Assembly (NCBI RefSeq): GCF_012769535.1
Contig: NZ_CP046565.1
Location: 2,494,501-2,558,500 of the forward strand
Direction: 5' to 3'
DNA length: 64,000 nucleotides
Source of the DNA: Methylococcus geothermalis
Lineage (GTDB): Bacteria; Pseudomonadota; Gammaproteobacteria; Methylococcales; Methylococcaceae
The notes under the pieces were generated by a model. That model was not told the DNA's origin. It did no database searches and was given only the letters and a program-made list of their open reading frames with translations. Shown in pieces: positions 17,823 to 26,358 of the stretch. A program made the translations under genes and the position numbers. The stretch's first letter is position 1; every line of letters starts with the position of its first letter.

Positions 17823-18200
17823 TCATCCTTCGGCAAGGACATCCTCATCCACAGCTGTGCCTTCAAAGCCGGCCTGGCCGAATCCCTCGCCATCGGTCAT
17901 CACCCTTTCCGCAAAATCGATCATAGCGTCGATATAAAACTGCCTTTCGCGCAACGGCGCATCATCGCCCTCAGACATCGACGGCCTCCCGCTCGATGAA
18001 AGACCAAAGTGCCGGGCGCAACGCTTTTTCGGTCACCGGGTCCACCGCCCCCCGCAGATCATCCAGATAGAACCGCACTCCAGCAATGCTCCGAGGTCGC
18101 AGGACCGTCGAAAGCGATTTGCCCTGTCGAGCCGAACAACGCCAGAATGCGCGACCCCGAACCGGCGAACCGGTTCGTCGTCATGTCGAGCAAGACTCTG
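17823..18200 (-). pseudogene. Probable remnant of an MntA (nucleotidyltransferase)/HepT (HEPN) toxin-antitoxin pair
   Basis: Two broken frames on the minus strand. Downstream: a 51-codon frame (17978 to 17823) starting MSEGDDAPLRERQFYIDAM, whose ERQFYIDAMIDFAERV stretch resembles the N-terminus of HepT/DUF86 proteins, stopping where the RNLE...GEA part should follow. Upstream, overlapping by 8 bases, a frame ends DPVTEKALRPALWSFIEREAVDV, like the C-terminus of MntA nucleotidyltransferases. In a third frame SRILALFGSTGQIAFDGPAT resembles the LFGSxxxG...D core without its catalytic DxD. The order antitoxin-toxin and the overlap are typical of MntA-HepT. GGGAGG precedes the 51-codon frame. The identification rests on short matches. 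Confidence 0.45.
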
Positions 18201-18304
18201 CATGGCGAAAGATCGGTTCATGCCCAATTCGGGAAATGAGGGGCAACGGCGTCATGATGCCACTTCACGGAGCCTTCCGGGATGACCAGTGCAGTCTCTC
18301 CGGT

Positions 18305-21300
18305 TCAATACCGGATCTCGACCTCCGCCGGTGCGGCCTCGATCCTCAGCTCGGCGGCGGCCAAACCGGAGACGTCGGCGCCGTTCACCTTCGCCGCCTT
18401 GATCGGCCTCCCCGTCGGCGGGCGTATGCGGATGCCTCCCGGGGGCACGGCCAAGCCCCCGGCGATGTGAAGCTTCAGGGTATCCGCGCCTTCCGCGCGC
18501 AAACCGTAATCGAGCAGGCCGTAGGCAGTCGGCAGACGGCGGACGCCGACTTCGGCGTTCGCCGCATTGTACAGCCATTCGGCGGGGATTCCGGCGGCCA
18601 GCACCAGCGAATCGTCGCCATCGTCCTCGTAGGCGAAGCAACTGCGCAGCGACCGGATGAACTCGGCGCCGATCCAGGAATGCGGCATGTCGCCGATGAA
18701 GCGCGGCGCCTCGGGATGGCGCCAGACCACCTCGGCCCATTGGCGCCAGCCTTGCGGCCGCTGGTCGCGCAGCAGGACGCGCAGCACTTCCCAGGCGTCC
18801 TCGCGCCGGCCCAGCCGCACCAGCGCCTCGGCGATGCGCACCTCGTAGGGGGTATAGCCGTCGTCGCCGTTGCTGTCGCGGCGCTTGCGGAAATGCGCGA
18901 GATAGTCGTCGAAGGTCTTGGCCAGCGCGGCCTGCGGCAGGCGGCTGGCTTCGCCTGCGATCGACACCATGATGGCGACGGCATTGGGGTCGATGTCGCC
19001 CAGGTCGGCCGAGGCCGGGATGTAGTCGATGCCCTTGCGAACCAGGGTGGCTTGCAGCGCGGCATGAAGGTGGTCACCGAATTCCGCCCGCATGCTGCTC
19101 CAGCTCTCCGCGTGGGCCTGGTCGCCCAAGGCTTTCGCCAACATCACCGCGTCTCGGATGCCACGCAGAGTCCAGAAGTCGTCCCAGAACGCATGCACCG
19201 GCTGCGAGGCATAGCCTTCGTGGCTGATCGAAGCCGGCATCAGGCCGTAGAACGCCTTGCCTTCGCCGCTGAGGTAGCTCTCCGTCATCCGCTGGTGCCT
19301 GAGTGCGTCGATGTACCGCAGGGTGCCGATGACGTGCGGCCACAGCGTCCGCACGACAGCGAGGTCGCGGGTATAGCGGTAGTACTCGGCCAGGGTGTAG
19401 ACGAATTCGCCGTGGCTGTCGTTCTCCGGCACGCTGTCCGGACCGCGGCTGTCGACGCAGCAGGGAATGGCGCCGTCCGCAGTCTGGAAGCGGGCATACC
19501 ATTCGATGAAGCGCTTCACCTCCTCCCCGCGTCCCAGCATGAGCAGGGCCGAGGACATCAGGGCGCCATCGCGGATCCAGGTGCGGGCATAGGTCCTGGA
19601 GCCCGGCTGCAGCGCGGCGCCATCGCGGTTGACCAGGATATAGGCCAGATTGGCCCGGAGGCTCTCCACCAGGCCCGGTTCGGATTCCGGCAGCAGAAAA
19701 TCAGGCCCGGCCAGCGCCTTCCGCCAGTAGCCGACGGCTTCCTGCCACAGGCGGGCTCCCAGGGTCTCAGCTTCGGCCTTCAGCGCCGCTTCGACGGCGT
19801 TTGACGAACCGGCCTTATGTTCCGGCACGGCGATGAAGACCTCCCGTGCCGCACCCGGCGCCAGCTCGAGGTCGAACGCCCAGGCCCCCGAGGCATAGCC
19901 GGCGGCATCGGAAACCGCGGTGCGCGGCGGTAGGCGGGATTCACCCATGAAATCGGTGATGTCCCCCTGGTCGAAACCGGTGGCGCCGAAGCCATCCGGG
20001 GGGTTCACCGCCACCAGCGCGTCGGCGCCGTCCACTTTGAGGACGCGGCCGGCAGCCTCGATCCGGTGGATCGGACTCACTCCGCCCTTCATGTTGAGCG
20101 ACTGCCAGGGCGGATTGACCTGGAACGGACGCACCGCCAGGTAAAGCCTGAGTTGGCGGACCCCCGCGGACCGGTTTTCCACCCGATAGCGGGCGAGCAG
20201 CACCGGAGCGTTGCCCACGGTCCCGGCAAAGCCCGTCACCCTGAGATTCAGATCGCCGGCGTTGCGTTCGACCGACGGCAAGGGTAGATCGCCCTGTTCC
20301 AGCGACTGCGAGATCCGCCCCTCGTTCCAGCCCAGCAGCCGGCCTTCGGCGTACAGGAACGGCTCCACCGTGAAACCGCCGCGTGCCGTCTCCAGCGCGC
20401 CATCCATCCCCAAAAGGCCCTTGCGGTGCCCGCCATTGGCACCGACCAGGGTCCAGTACATCTGCTCGCCCTGGAAATAGCGAGGGTAAGCGCCACGCGG
20501 CTCGTTGCGGGCGATGTGCTCGAACAAGCGGTTGGGCGAGGCGGCGAAATCGGGCGGCTTCACCGTGAGTTCGCGGAGCGCGTAGCCCTTGCCGCAAGCG
20601 CTCTTGCGCAGATCCAGCCGGAGGTAGCGCGATTCGGTCTCCGGCAGCGGCAGGTAGTCGCGCCGGCCGTTGCCCTCCGCCACCCGGTAAACGTTGCGCC
20701 AACGCCGACCGTCGTCCGAAACCTCGACCGCATAGTCCCGCGCATGGCAATCCCCGTCCCAATCGAGAACCAGGCCGCCGTATTCGCGGCGCTGGCCGAA
20801 ATCGAGCCGGAACCACTGGCGGGCCGGTTTGGATGCACTGCGCCAGACGGTCTGCGCCTGCCCGTCCAGCGCCTGCTCCGCCGGGTCCCCGCCAGTGGCG
20901 GAAGACGCCGAAATCCGAGGCTTAGCGCGGTAATCCACCACCGCATCCAGCCGTTCGAAGCGGAGGTCGTCCAGCCACAATGTCCCCTTGCCGCCGGCCG
21001 CCGCGGACAGCGCGAACTCGATGCCGCCCAGCGCCAGCAGCGGCGCACCGCCGGAACGCCCCCAGGCGAACTCGATGGCCGACTTGCGGATCGACTGGCG
21101 CTGCCAGTCGGCGGGGAACCCCGTGGCTTGGCGCCGGTGCCACCACACGTTCTGCGCCCCGGCGTCCAGCAGCTTGAACTCCAGGGTGTTGGCCGGCCCC
21201 GCGCCCTTGGCGCGGAAGCTGAAGGCATAGTTCTCCGGCAAGGGCAACTCGAAACGCTTGCGCAGGATGACGTAGCCGGCGCCTCCGGCGAATTCGAAGT

Positions 21301-21502
21301 CCAGCCGCAACCCCTTGCCCTTGAAACCCTGGTCCTGTTTCAGCTCGAAGCGGGTGCCGGGCGAGCCTTCCGCCGTCCATCCCGACAACGCTTCGAAATC
21401 ATCGAGAATCCGCCGATCTTCTGACCTCGCGCCAGCGGACCCGGCAAAACCGCTGGCCAAGATCAAGAGACTTTGCAAAGCAAACCGCCAAATACCAGAC
21501 AT
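18305..21502 (-). CDS. Large exported glycosidase-like protein with F5/8 type C domain
   Basis: 1065 residues. Signal peptide MSGIWRFALQSLLILASGFAGSAGA (cleavage near 25). Residues about 28-190 look like a beta-sandwich carbohydrate-binding region (DDFEALSGWT, LWLDDLRFERLDA). About 205-335 form an F5/8 type C (discoidin) domain with FRLDFGQRREYGGLVLDW and SRYLRLDLR. From about 600 there is an alpha/alpha-barrel catalytic region with TWIRDGALMSSALLMLGR, GEFVYTLAEYYRYT and DDFWTLRGIRDA, similar to GH15/GH63-type enzymes. The ATG at 21500-21502 follows CGGGAAG; an alternative ATG lies 7 codons upstream. It is next to a sugar ABC transporter and probably acts on oligosaccharides in the periplasm or outside. 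Confidence 0.75.
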   Translation of the reverse strand: MSGIWRFALQSLLILASGFAGSAGARSEDRRILDDFEALSGWTAEGSPGTRFELKQDQGFKGKGLRLDFEFAGGAGYVILRKRFELPLPENYAFSFRAKGAGPANTLEFKLLDAGAQNVWWHRRQATGFPADWQRQSIRKSAIEFAWGRSGGAPLLALGGIEFALSAAAGGKGTLWLDDLRFERLDAVVDYRAKPRISASSATGGDPAEQALDGQAQTVWRSASKPARQWFRLDFGQRREYGGLVLDWDGDCHARDYAVEVSDDGRRWRNVYRVAEGNGRRDYLPLPETESRYLRLDLRKSACGKGYALRELTVKPPDFAASPNRLFEHIARNEPRGAYPRYFQGEQMYWTLVGANGGHRKGLLGMDGALETARGGFTVEPFLYAEGRLLGWNEGRISQSLEQGDLPLPSVERNAGDLNLRVTGFAGTVGNAPVLLARYRVENRSAGVRQLRLYLAVRPFQVNPPWQSLNMKGGVSPIHRIEAAGRVLKVDGADALVAVNPPDGFGATGFDQGDITDFMGESRLPPRTAVSDAAGYASGAWAFDLELAPGAAREVFIAVPEHKAGSSNAVEAALKAEAETLGARLWQEAVGYWRKALAGPDFLLPESEPGLVESLRANLAYILVNRDGAALQPGSRTYARTWIRDGALMSSALLMLGRGEEVKRFIEWYARFQTADGAIPCCVDSRGPDSVPENDSHGEFVYTLAEYYRYTRDLAVVRTLWPHVIGTLRYIDALRHQRMTESYLSGEGKAFYGLMPASISHEGYASQPVHAFWDDFWTLRGIRDAVMLAKALGDQAHAESWSSMRAEFGDHLHAALQATLVRKGIDYIPASADLGDIDPNAVAIMVSIAGEASRLPQAALAKTFDDYLAHFRKRRDSNGDDGYTPYEVRIAEALVRLGRREDAWEVLRVLLRDQRPQGWRQWAEVVWRHPEAPRFIGDMPHSWIGAEFIRSLRSCFAYEDDGDDSLVLAAGIPAEWLYNAANAEVGVRRLPTAYGLLDYGLRAEGADTLKLHIAGGLAVPPGGIRIRPPTGRPIKAAKVNGADVSGLAAAELRIEAAPAEVEIRY

Positions 21503-21564
21503 AGAATCTTCCCGACCAAACTTCATCCCGAACTCCGACAACCCGCATCCTGGCAAGCGGCTTC

Positions 21565-21760
21565 TTATTTCAGGCGCATGCAATTGGCGTAATAAGTCAC
21601 GGTTGCCGGCCAGTCGGAGAAAATGCCCAGGATGCCCAGACCGGCATGCCTGGTGTTCTTCGCGTACTCGCGACACCATGATTCGGATAGTGGCACGCTC
21701 GGCGCCTCGGGGAGACGAAGACCGCCGGCTGTGGGTGGTGAACGGACGCCGTGTGCGCGA
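21565..21760 (-). pseudogene. C-terminal remnant of a glycerophosphodiester phosphodiesterase
   Basis: Directly after the MalG-like stop, a minus-strand frame without its own start runs to the TAA at 21565-21567. Its end, [20 protein letters not shown] followed by NCMRLK, matches the C-terminal end of GlpQ/UgpQ-type phosphodiesterases, including the GIFSDWP motif. Only about 35-45 residues of homology remain, so the catalytic His and Glu residues are lost. Such a gene next to an ABC sugar/glycerol-3-phosphate-type transporter would be at home in a ugp-like operon. Confidence 0.6.
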
Positions 21761-22576
21761 CTATCCCTTGACGCTGCCCCGCATCAAACCGCCGATGTAG
21801 TAACGCTGCACCGCCAGAAACAGGAGGGTCACCGGCAGCACCGTAAGGACCGCGCCCGCCATCATCAGCTCCGTGTCCACCGCGTGCTCGCCCATGAGGT
21901 TGGCCAGCGCCACCGGGAGGGTATGAAGACGGCTGTCGGTCAGAACGATCAGAGGCCATAGAAAATCGTTCCAGCTCCCCAGGAAGGTGAAGACCGCAAG
22001 AGTGATCAGAATCGGCCGGCACAGCGGCAAGATCAGCGACCAGAAGATGCGCAGCTCCCCTGCCCCGTCCAGCCTCGCCGCATCGAGCAAGCTCTGCGGA
22101 AGCGACAGCGCATACTGCCGCACCAGGAAGATTCCGAAGATGCTGGCCAGCCCCGGAACGATCACCCCCGCATAGGTATTGATCAGGCCCAGATACTTCA
22201 GCAGCAGGAACAAGGGCAGCATGGCGACCTGCCCCGGGATGACCATGGCCGCCAGCAGCGTCCGGAACAGCGCATCCCGCCCCGCGAACGGCAGGCGGGC
22301 GAAGGCATAGCCGGCCGCGGCGTTGACCAGCACCGACAGCGCGGTGACCGAGGCGGCCAACGCCAAGCTGTTCAGCGCATACCGCCCCACTGCCAGCCGG
22401 TCGAACAACGCCCGGTAATGCTCCAGCGTCGGCGTATGGGTCCACAGCGGGGGCGGGTAACGCATGGCTTCGGCCCCTGGCATCAATGACACCGAAACCA
22501 TCCAGACCAGCGGAAACAGCGTCGCCGCGGCCGCCGTCAGCAGGACGAGATACAACCCCGCCGAGGACAAACGCAT
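21761..22576 (-). CDS. Sugar ABC transporter permease, MalG/UgpE type
   Basis: 271 residues with six membrane helices. The EAA loop that docks the ATPase is visible as [27 protein letters not shown] (about 163-189). It belongs with the MalF-like permease (33995-34858), the binding protein (34855-36123) and the ATPase (55699-56772). Normally malG follows malF within a few bases; here 11.4 kb of efflux and metabolic genes intervene. Downstream is a phosphodiesterase remnant and the large glycosidase-like gene. Confidence 0.9.
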   Translation of the reverse strand: MRLSSAGLYLVLLTAAAATLFPLVWMVSVSLMPGAEAMRYPPPLWTHTPTLEHYRALFDRLAVGRYALNSLALAASVTALSVLVNAAAGYAFARLPFAGRDALFRTLLAAMVIPGQVAMLPLFLLLKYLGLINTYAGVIVPGLASIFGIFLVRQYALSLPQSLLDAARLDGAGELRIFWSLILPLCRPILITLAVFTFLGSWNDFLWPLIVLTDSRLHTLPVALANLMGEHAVDTELMMAGAVLTVLPVTLLFLAVQRYYIGGLMRGSVKG

Positions 22577-22636
22577 CAGGATACTCCGGAAGGGTGCGGC
22601 ACGGCCTGCGGGAATGCCTCCTCGCGCCGGGCCGTT

Positions 22637-23113
22637 CTATTCGTCCCCGGCACCTTTCCCACCCATGCGTTCTTCACGGGCCGCGCGTGCGAGACTGACG
22701 TATTTCCGGCGCATCAGCGCCAGTTCTTCTTCCTCCAGCTCCTCGAGATCCAGCAAGGTGTTGTCGGCGCGCTCGACCGCCCGGATCAGCTCGTCCAGCT
22801 TCACCTGCAAAGCCTCCGTGTCCCGATTCTGGGTGTGCTGGATCAGGAAGACCATGAGGAAAGTCACGATCGTCGTGGTCGTGTTGATCACCAGCTGCCA
22901 GGTGTCGCTGAAGCGGAAAATCGGCCCCGTGATCACCCAGGCCAGAATCACGAACAGGGCGAGGTTGAACGCGAGCGGCCGGCCGGAAAGGCGTGAAAAC
23001 AACCTGGCGAAGCGATCGAACCTGGCATTCCAGTATGCGATGTCGTCCCTGTTTTCGGACAGCCTAGCGGCCCAGGACCGCGCCAGATCGCAGATATTCG
23101 GCTTCGATGACAT
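22637..23113 (-). CDS. Low-affinity iron permease family membrane protein
   Basis: 158 residues. Two central membrane helices (LAFNLALFVILAWVITGPIF and LVINTTTTIVTFLMVFLIQH) are followed by the family hallmark QNRDTEALQVKLDELIRAV and an acidic coiled coil (LEELEEEELALM). Proteins of this PF04120 type are named after yeast FET4, but the bacterial members are half-size and their function is unproven. The ATG at 23111-23113 has GAGGAGGAG 6 bases upstream. An upstream in-frame ATG would overlap that site. Confidence 0.85.
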   Translation of the reverse strand: MSSKPNICDLARSWAARLSENRDDIAYWNARFDRFARLFSRLSGRPLAFNLALFVILAWVITGPIFRFSDTWQLVINTTTTIVTFLMVFLIQHTQNRDTEALQVKLDELIRAVERADNTLLDLEELEEEELALMRRKYVSLARAAREERMGGKGAGDE

Positions 23114-23159
23114 CGGGGTCTCCTCCTCATTCATGTTGTTTTGGAGCGGAAGCATTGCC

Positions 23160-24332
23160 CTACCTTCGGCAGTCTCTCACCCAGAATTTCAGCAGCAATG
23201 CGGCCGCCAGCGCACAAGCGGCAGCGAAACCGAAGGCGGCTTCCGGGCTGGAATATTGCCACAACATTCCGAACACCAGGGACGCCGGCAATAGCATGAT
23301 ACCGGTGGTCAGGTTGAACCAGCCGTAAGCCGTCCCCAACAGGGCGGGCGGCGCGATGTCGGCGACCAGTGCTTTTTCCGCCCCCTCGGTCGCTGCCAGA
23401 AACAGGCCGTACCAGGCGAACAGCGGCCACAACAGAGAAAGGTTGGAGCCGTTCAGGCCGAGGCATAAATAAAACAGGGCATAGATCGTCCACCCCGCGA
23501 AAATCATGGGCACGCGTCCGACACGGTCAGACAGCCCCGAAAGCGGCGTGGAAAACAGCATGGCGACCAGCGAGGTCGCGCCCCATAACAAGGGGACCTG
23601 GTATTCCGGCAAACCCAACTCGCGTGCGCGCAGCAGCAGGAACATATTGGACGAATTGCCGAGCGTGAACAAAGCCAGCACCCCGAGATAGCGCCTGAAA
23701 ACCCGGGGAAGCTTCCGCAGCTCCCAGTCGAGCGGCTTGCCGTCGTACCGGATGTCCCGCGCCGGCTCCTTGACCGAAACCGCCAGGAAGACCGCCACGG
23801 CGCCGGGGAGCGACGCCCAAAGGAAGATTTCCGTGATGGGCATTTCCGCCGCCAGCATGACGGCCGCGGCCAGCGGTCCGATCACCGCGCCGGCGTTGTC
23901 CATGGCGCGCTGCAATCCGAAAGCCAGACCGCGCTGTTCGGAGGAGACGCTGGCGGCAAGCATGGCATCCCGGGGCGACGAGCGTAGACCCTTGCCCAAA
24001 CGGTCGGCGAAGCGGATGGCCAGGACGACCGGCCAGGCGGACGCCATCGCCAGCAAAGGACGCGATACCGCCGCCAGACCGTAGCCACCCACGACCATCA
24101 ACTTGGCCCGGTGCACCCGGTCGGCGATGATCCCGGAAAACAGCTTGAGCAGGCTGCTCACCATCTCGGCGATGCCCTCGATGATGCCCAGTGCCCTGGG
24201 ACCCGCCATCAGGACGGACGCGAGGTAAATCGGGACGATGGGATAAACCAACTCGCTCGCCGAGTCGTTGAACAGGCTGACCAAGCCGAGCAGCCAGACG
24301 GTGGAGGGCAACGAAAAAACCTGCCGGAACAT
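23160..24332 (-). CDS. Major facilitator superfamily transporter
   Basis: 390 residues with 12 predicted membrane segments. The start MFRQVFSLPSTVWLLGLVSL is chosen because GGAGTCCCG precedes the ATG at 24330-24332. The loop 2-3 signature (GIIADRVHRAKLMVVGG) and RFADRLGKGLRSSPRDAML are typical of an MFS group often found beside heavy-metal or stress genes in proteobacteria. The substrate is unknown. The similarity RVGRVPMIFAGW in the second half shows the usual internal duplication. Confidence 0.88.
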   Translation of the reverse strand: MFRQVFSLPSTVWLLGLVSLFNDSASELVYPIVPIYLASVLMAGPRALGIIEGIAEMVSSLLKLFSGIIADRVHRAKLMVVGGYGLAAVSRPLLAMASAWPVVLAIRFADRLGKGLRSSPRDAMLAASVSSEQRGLAFGLQRAMDNAGAVIGPLAAAVMLAAEMPITEIFLWASLPGAVAVFLAVSVKEPARDIRYDGKPLDWELRKLPRVFRRYLGVLALFTLGNSSNMFLLLRARELGLPEYQVPLLWGATSLVAMLFSTPLSGLSDRVGRVPMIFAGWTIYALFYLCLGLNGSNLSLLWPLFAWYGLFLAATEGAEKALVADIAPPALLGTAYGWFNLTTGIMLLPASLVFGMLWQYSSPEAAFGFAAACALAAALLLKFWVRDCRR

Positions 24333-24450
24333 CGGGACTCCTTCGGTTGCTGAACGGGTCATCATGGTGGGTTTACCCCGATCGGAATTCGAGCCATGGG
24401 GCCAACGACGCCGTCTTTCCCGCAGCGCGGGGTGCTCAAAGACCATGCCG

Positions 24451-24669
24451 TCAACTTCCTCCCGCCCGCAACAAGGTCCGCGAGGCTCGACGCACAGTCC
24501 GGGCGGGGTGGCATTCCGAAAGCGCGGTCAACGCCCGGACCGCGTCTCTGGAATCGAGCATCTGCCCCAAAGCCTGCACCACCGCCACGCCCTCGGTGAC
24601 ATCGACCGGATGGCGCAACGCACAGGCCAGGAGTGCGGCGGCCGCGGGATCGGACGGCTTACCGGCCAA
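24451..24669 (-). CDS. Possible small helical (HEAT-like) protein overlapping eno
   Basis: An open frame of 72 codons could start at the TTG at 24667-24669, inside the last codons of eno, as ALLACALRHPVDVTEG. Its composition is helical and Ala/Leu/Arg-rich, with a repeated pattern LGQMLDSRDAVRALTALSE that looks like one or two HEAT repeats. There is no convincing ribosome-binding site, but stop-start overlap with eno could allow coupling. It may instead be the end of a lost gene. Confidence 0.35.
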   Translation of the reverse strand: MAGKPSDPAAAALLACALRHPVDVTEGVAVVQALGQMLDSRDAVRALTALSECHPARTVRRASRTLLRAGGS

Positions 24670-25924
24670 ATCTGGCGGCCTTGCCCAGCTCCGACTCGAT
24701 TTCCAGGAGCCGGTTGTACTTGGCCATGCGTTCGGACCGGCACACGGAGCCGGTCTTGATCTGTCCGCCTCCCATGGCAACGGCGAAATCGGCCATGAAG
24801 GTATCCTCCGTTTCGCCCGAGCGATGGGAAATCACGAAGCCCCAGCCGGCCTTCCTGCAGAGGTGGACTGCTTCCACCGTCTCGGTGACGGTACCGATCT
24901 GGTTCAGCTTGATCAGCGCGGCATTGCAACTCCTTTCCTCGATCGCGCGCGCGATGAAGCGGGTGTTGGTGACCAGGAGATCATCGCCGACGATCTGGAT
25001 TTTCTCACCCAGCATGGCCGTATGCTCGCGGAAGCCATCCCAGTCGTTTTCCGCCAGACCGTCTTCGATGGAAATGATGGGGTATGTTTCGATCCAGCGT
25101 CGGTAGAGCTCGTTCATTTCCGCGCTGGTCAGGTCTCCCTGCCCGCTGCGCGTCAGTCTATAAAGACCGTTCTCATGGAATGAACTGGCGGCGGGATCCA
25201 GGGCGATAGCGATGTCCTCGCCGGGCTCGTAGCCGGCTTTCGTGATCCCTTCAACGATCAGGTCGCAGGCCTCGTCATTGCTCTGCAGTTGGGGGGCGAA
25301 ACCGCCTTCATCCCCCACGCTGGTGGCATGGCCTTTGGCCTTGAGGATAGATTTCAATGCCTGGAAGGTCTCGGTGGCATAGCGCATCGCTTCGGCGAAG
25401 CTCGGTGCGCCCACCGGCATGATCATGAACTCCTGGAAATCCAGGCTGCTGTCCGCGTGCTTGCCGCCGTTCAAGATGTTGATCATGGGGATGGGCAGGC
25501 GCGCCTGGCTGGCCCCGCCGAGGTAGGCATAGAGCGGCAGCCCCGCGCTTTTCGCTGCGGCGGCGGCCACGGCCTCCGAAACGCCCAGGATGGCGTTGGC
25601 CCCCAGCCTCTCCTTGTTCGCCGTGCCATCGAGCTCGATCATGAGACGGTCGATCTCTGCCTGCCGCCAAGGCTCCAAACCTGTGATGGCCGGTGCGATG
25701 ACGTTGTTCACATTGCTCACGGCTTTCAACACTCCTTTTCCGCCATGGGCCTTCGGGTCGTCATCTCTCAACTCTACGGCCTCGTTCTCACCGGTGGAGG
25801 CCCCCGACGGGATCGAGGCGGTAGCCGCCGTTCCATCGGTCAGCGTCAGCCTGACGCGCACGGTTGGCACGCCGCGAGAATCGTAAATCGGCATGGCTTG
25901 AATGGATTCGATACGGGTCTTCAT
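24659..25924 (-). CDS. eno: Enolase
   Basis: Interconverts 2-phosphoglycerate and phosphoenolpyruvate. 421 residues, normal length. Visible motifs: IPSGASTGENEAVELRD (N-terminal mobile loop), GGKHADSSLDFQEFMIMP, VGDEGGFAP, the metal ligands in ALDPAAS, ISIEDGLAENDW and VGDDLLVTN, the catalytic Lys in LIKLNQIGT and SHRSGETED. It lies alone in an accessory block of transporters rather than next to pyrG, so it may be a second copy; the window cannot show this. GGAGTCTCC is just upstream of the ATG. Confidence 0.95.
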   Translation of the reverse strand: MKTRIESIQAMPIYDSRGVPTVRVRLTLTDGTAATASIPSGASTGENEAVELRDDDPKAHGGKGVLKAVSNVNNVIAPAITGLEPWRQAEIDRLMIELDGTANKERLGANAILGVSEAVAAAAAKSAGLPLYAYLGGASQARLPIPMINILNGGKHADSSLDFQEFMIMPVGAPSFAEAMRYATETFQALKSILKAKGHATSVGDEGGFAPQLQSNDEACDLIVEGITKAGYEPGEDIAIALDPAASSFHENGLYRLTRSGQGDLTSAEMNELYRRWIETYPIISIEDGLAENDWDGFREHTAMLGEKIQIVGDDLLVTNTRFIARAIEERSCNAALIKLNQIGTVTETVEAVHLCRKAGWGFVISHRSGETEDTFMADFAVAMGGGQIKTGSVCRSERMAKYNRLLEIESELGKAARFGR

Positions 25925-25935
25925 GGAGACTCCTT

Positions 25936-26358
25936 TCAGGTGATGGTCCAGAGGTCAAAAAACGCCGCGGCAGAGGCGATGTCGAGCGGCGAAAGTTCCG
26001 AGCGGCTCGAATCGATCAGAAACCGATGCGGCACGAATCCGATCCGGCTCCCGGCAACCTGGTCGGGCCGATGGGCAATGCCGAGCAGCGCAAGGGGCTT
26101 CGAAGATGCCGCGCTGATGCGCAAATCGAGGCGGTAGGGCGTTTGCAGCCGTGCTTCCCGAAGAATGACAGAAAAGGCTTTCCGGGAAAAGCGGCCCACA
26201 CGTCCCCGGAGGACTTGGCGCGAGAGCCCGAAGCCGGGGTGATGCGCAACTCCGCCGCGAAAGCCTCCGACAACCGCTGGGGTCACGACCGGCATCGAAC
26301 TCCAGCACACACGCGGCTGCGACCCGGTCAATAGCCGGGAAATGCGTGCTGCCGCTCA
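25936..26358 (-). pseudogene. Degenerate or frameshifted gene of unknown function
   Basis: The RND pump stop overlaps an ATG (ATGA at 26355-26358). From there MSGSTHFPAIDRVAAACVLE reads well for about 28 codons, then coding character moves to other frames. A later frame, ending at 25936, runs FSVILREARLQTPYRLDL...HRFLIDSSRSELSP...FFDLWTIT with strong third-position GC. This suggests one gene of about 140 codons with one or two frameshifts, coupled to the efflux operon. I recognise no family. The alternative is two unrelated short frames. Confidence 0.35.
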
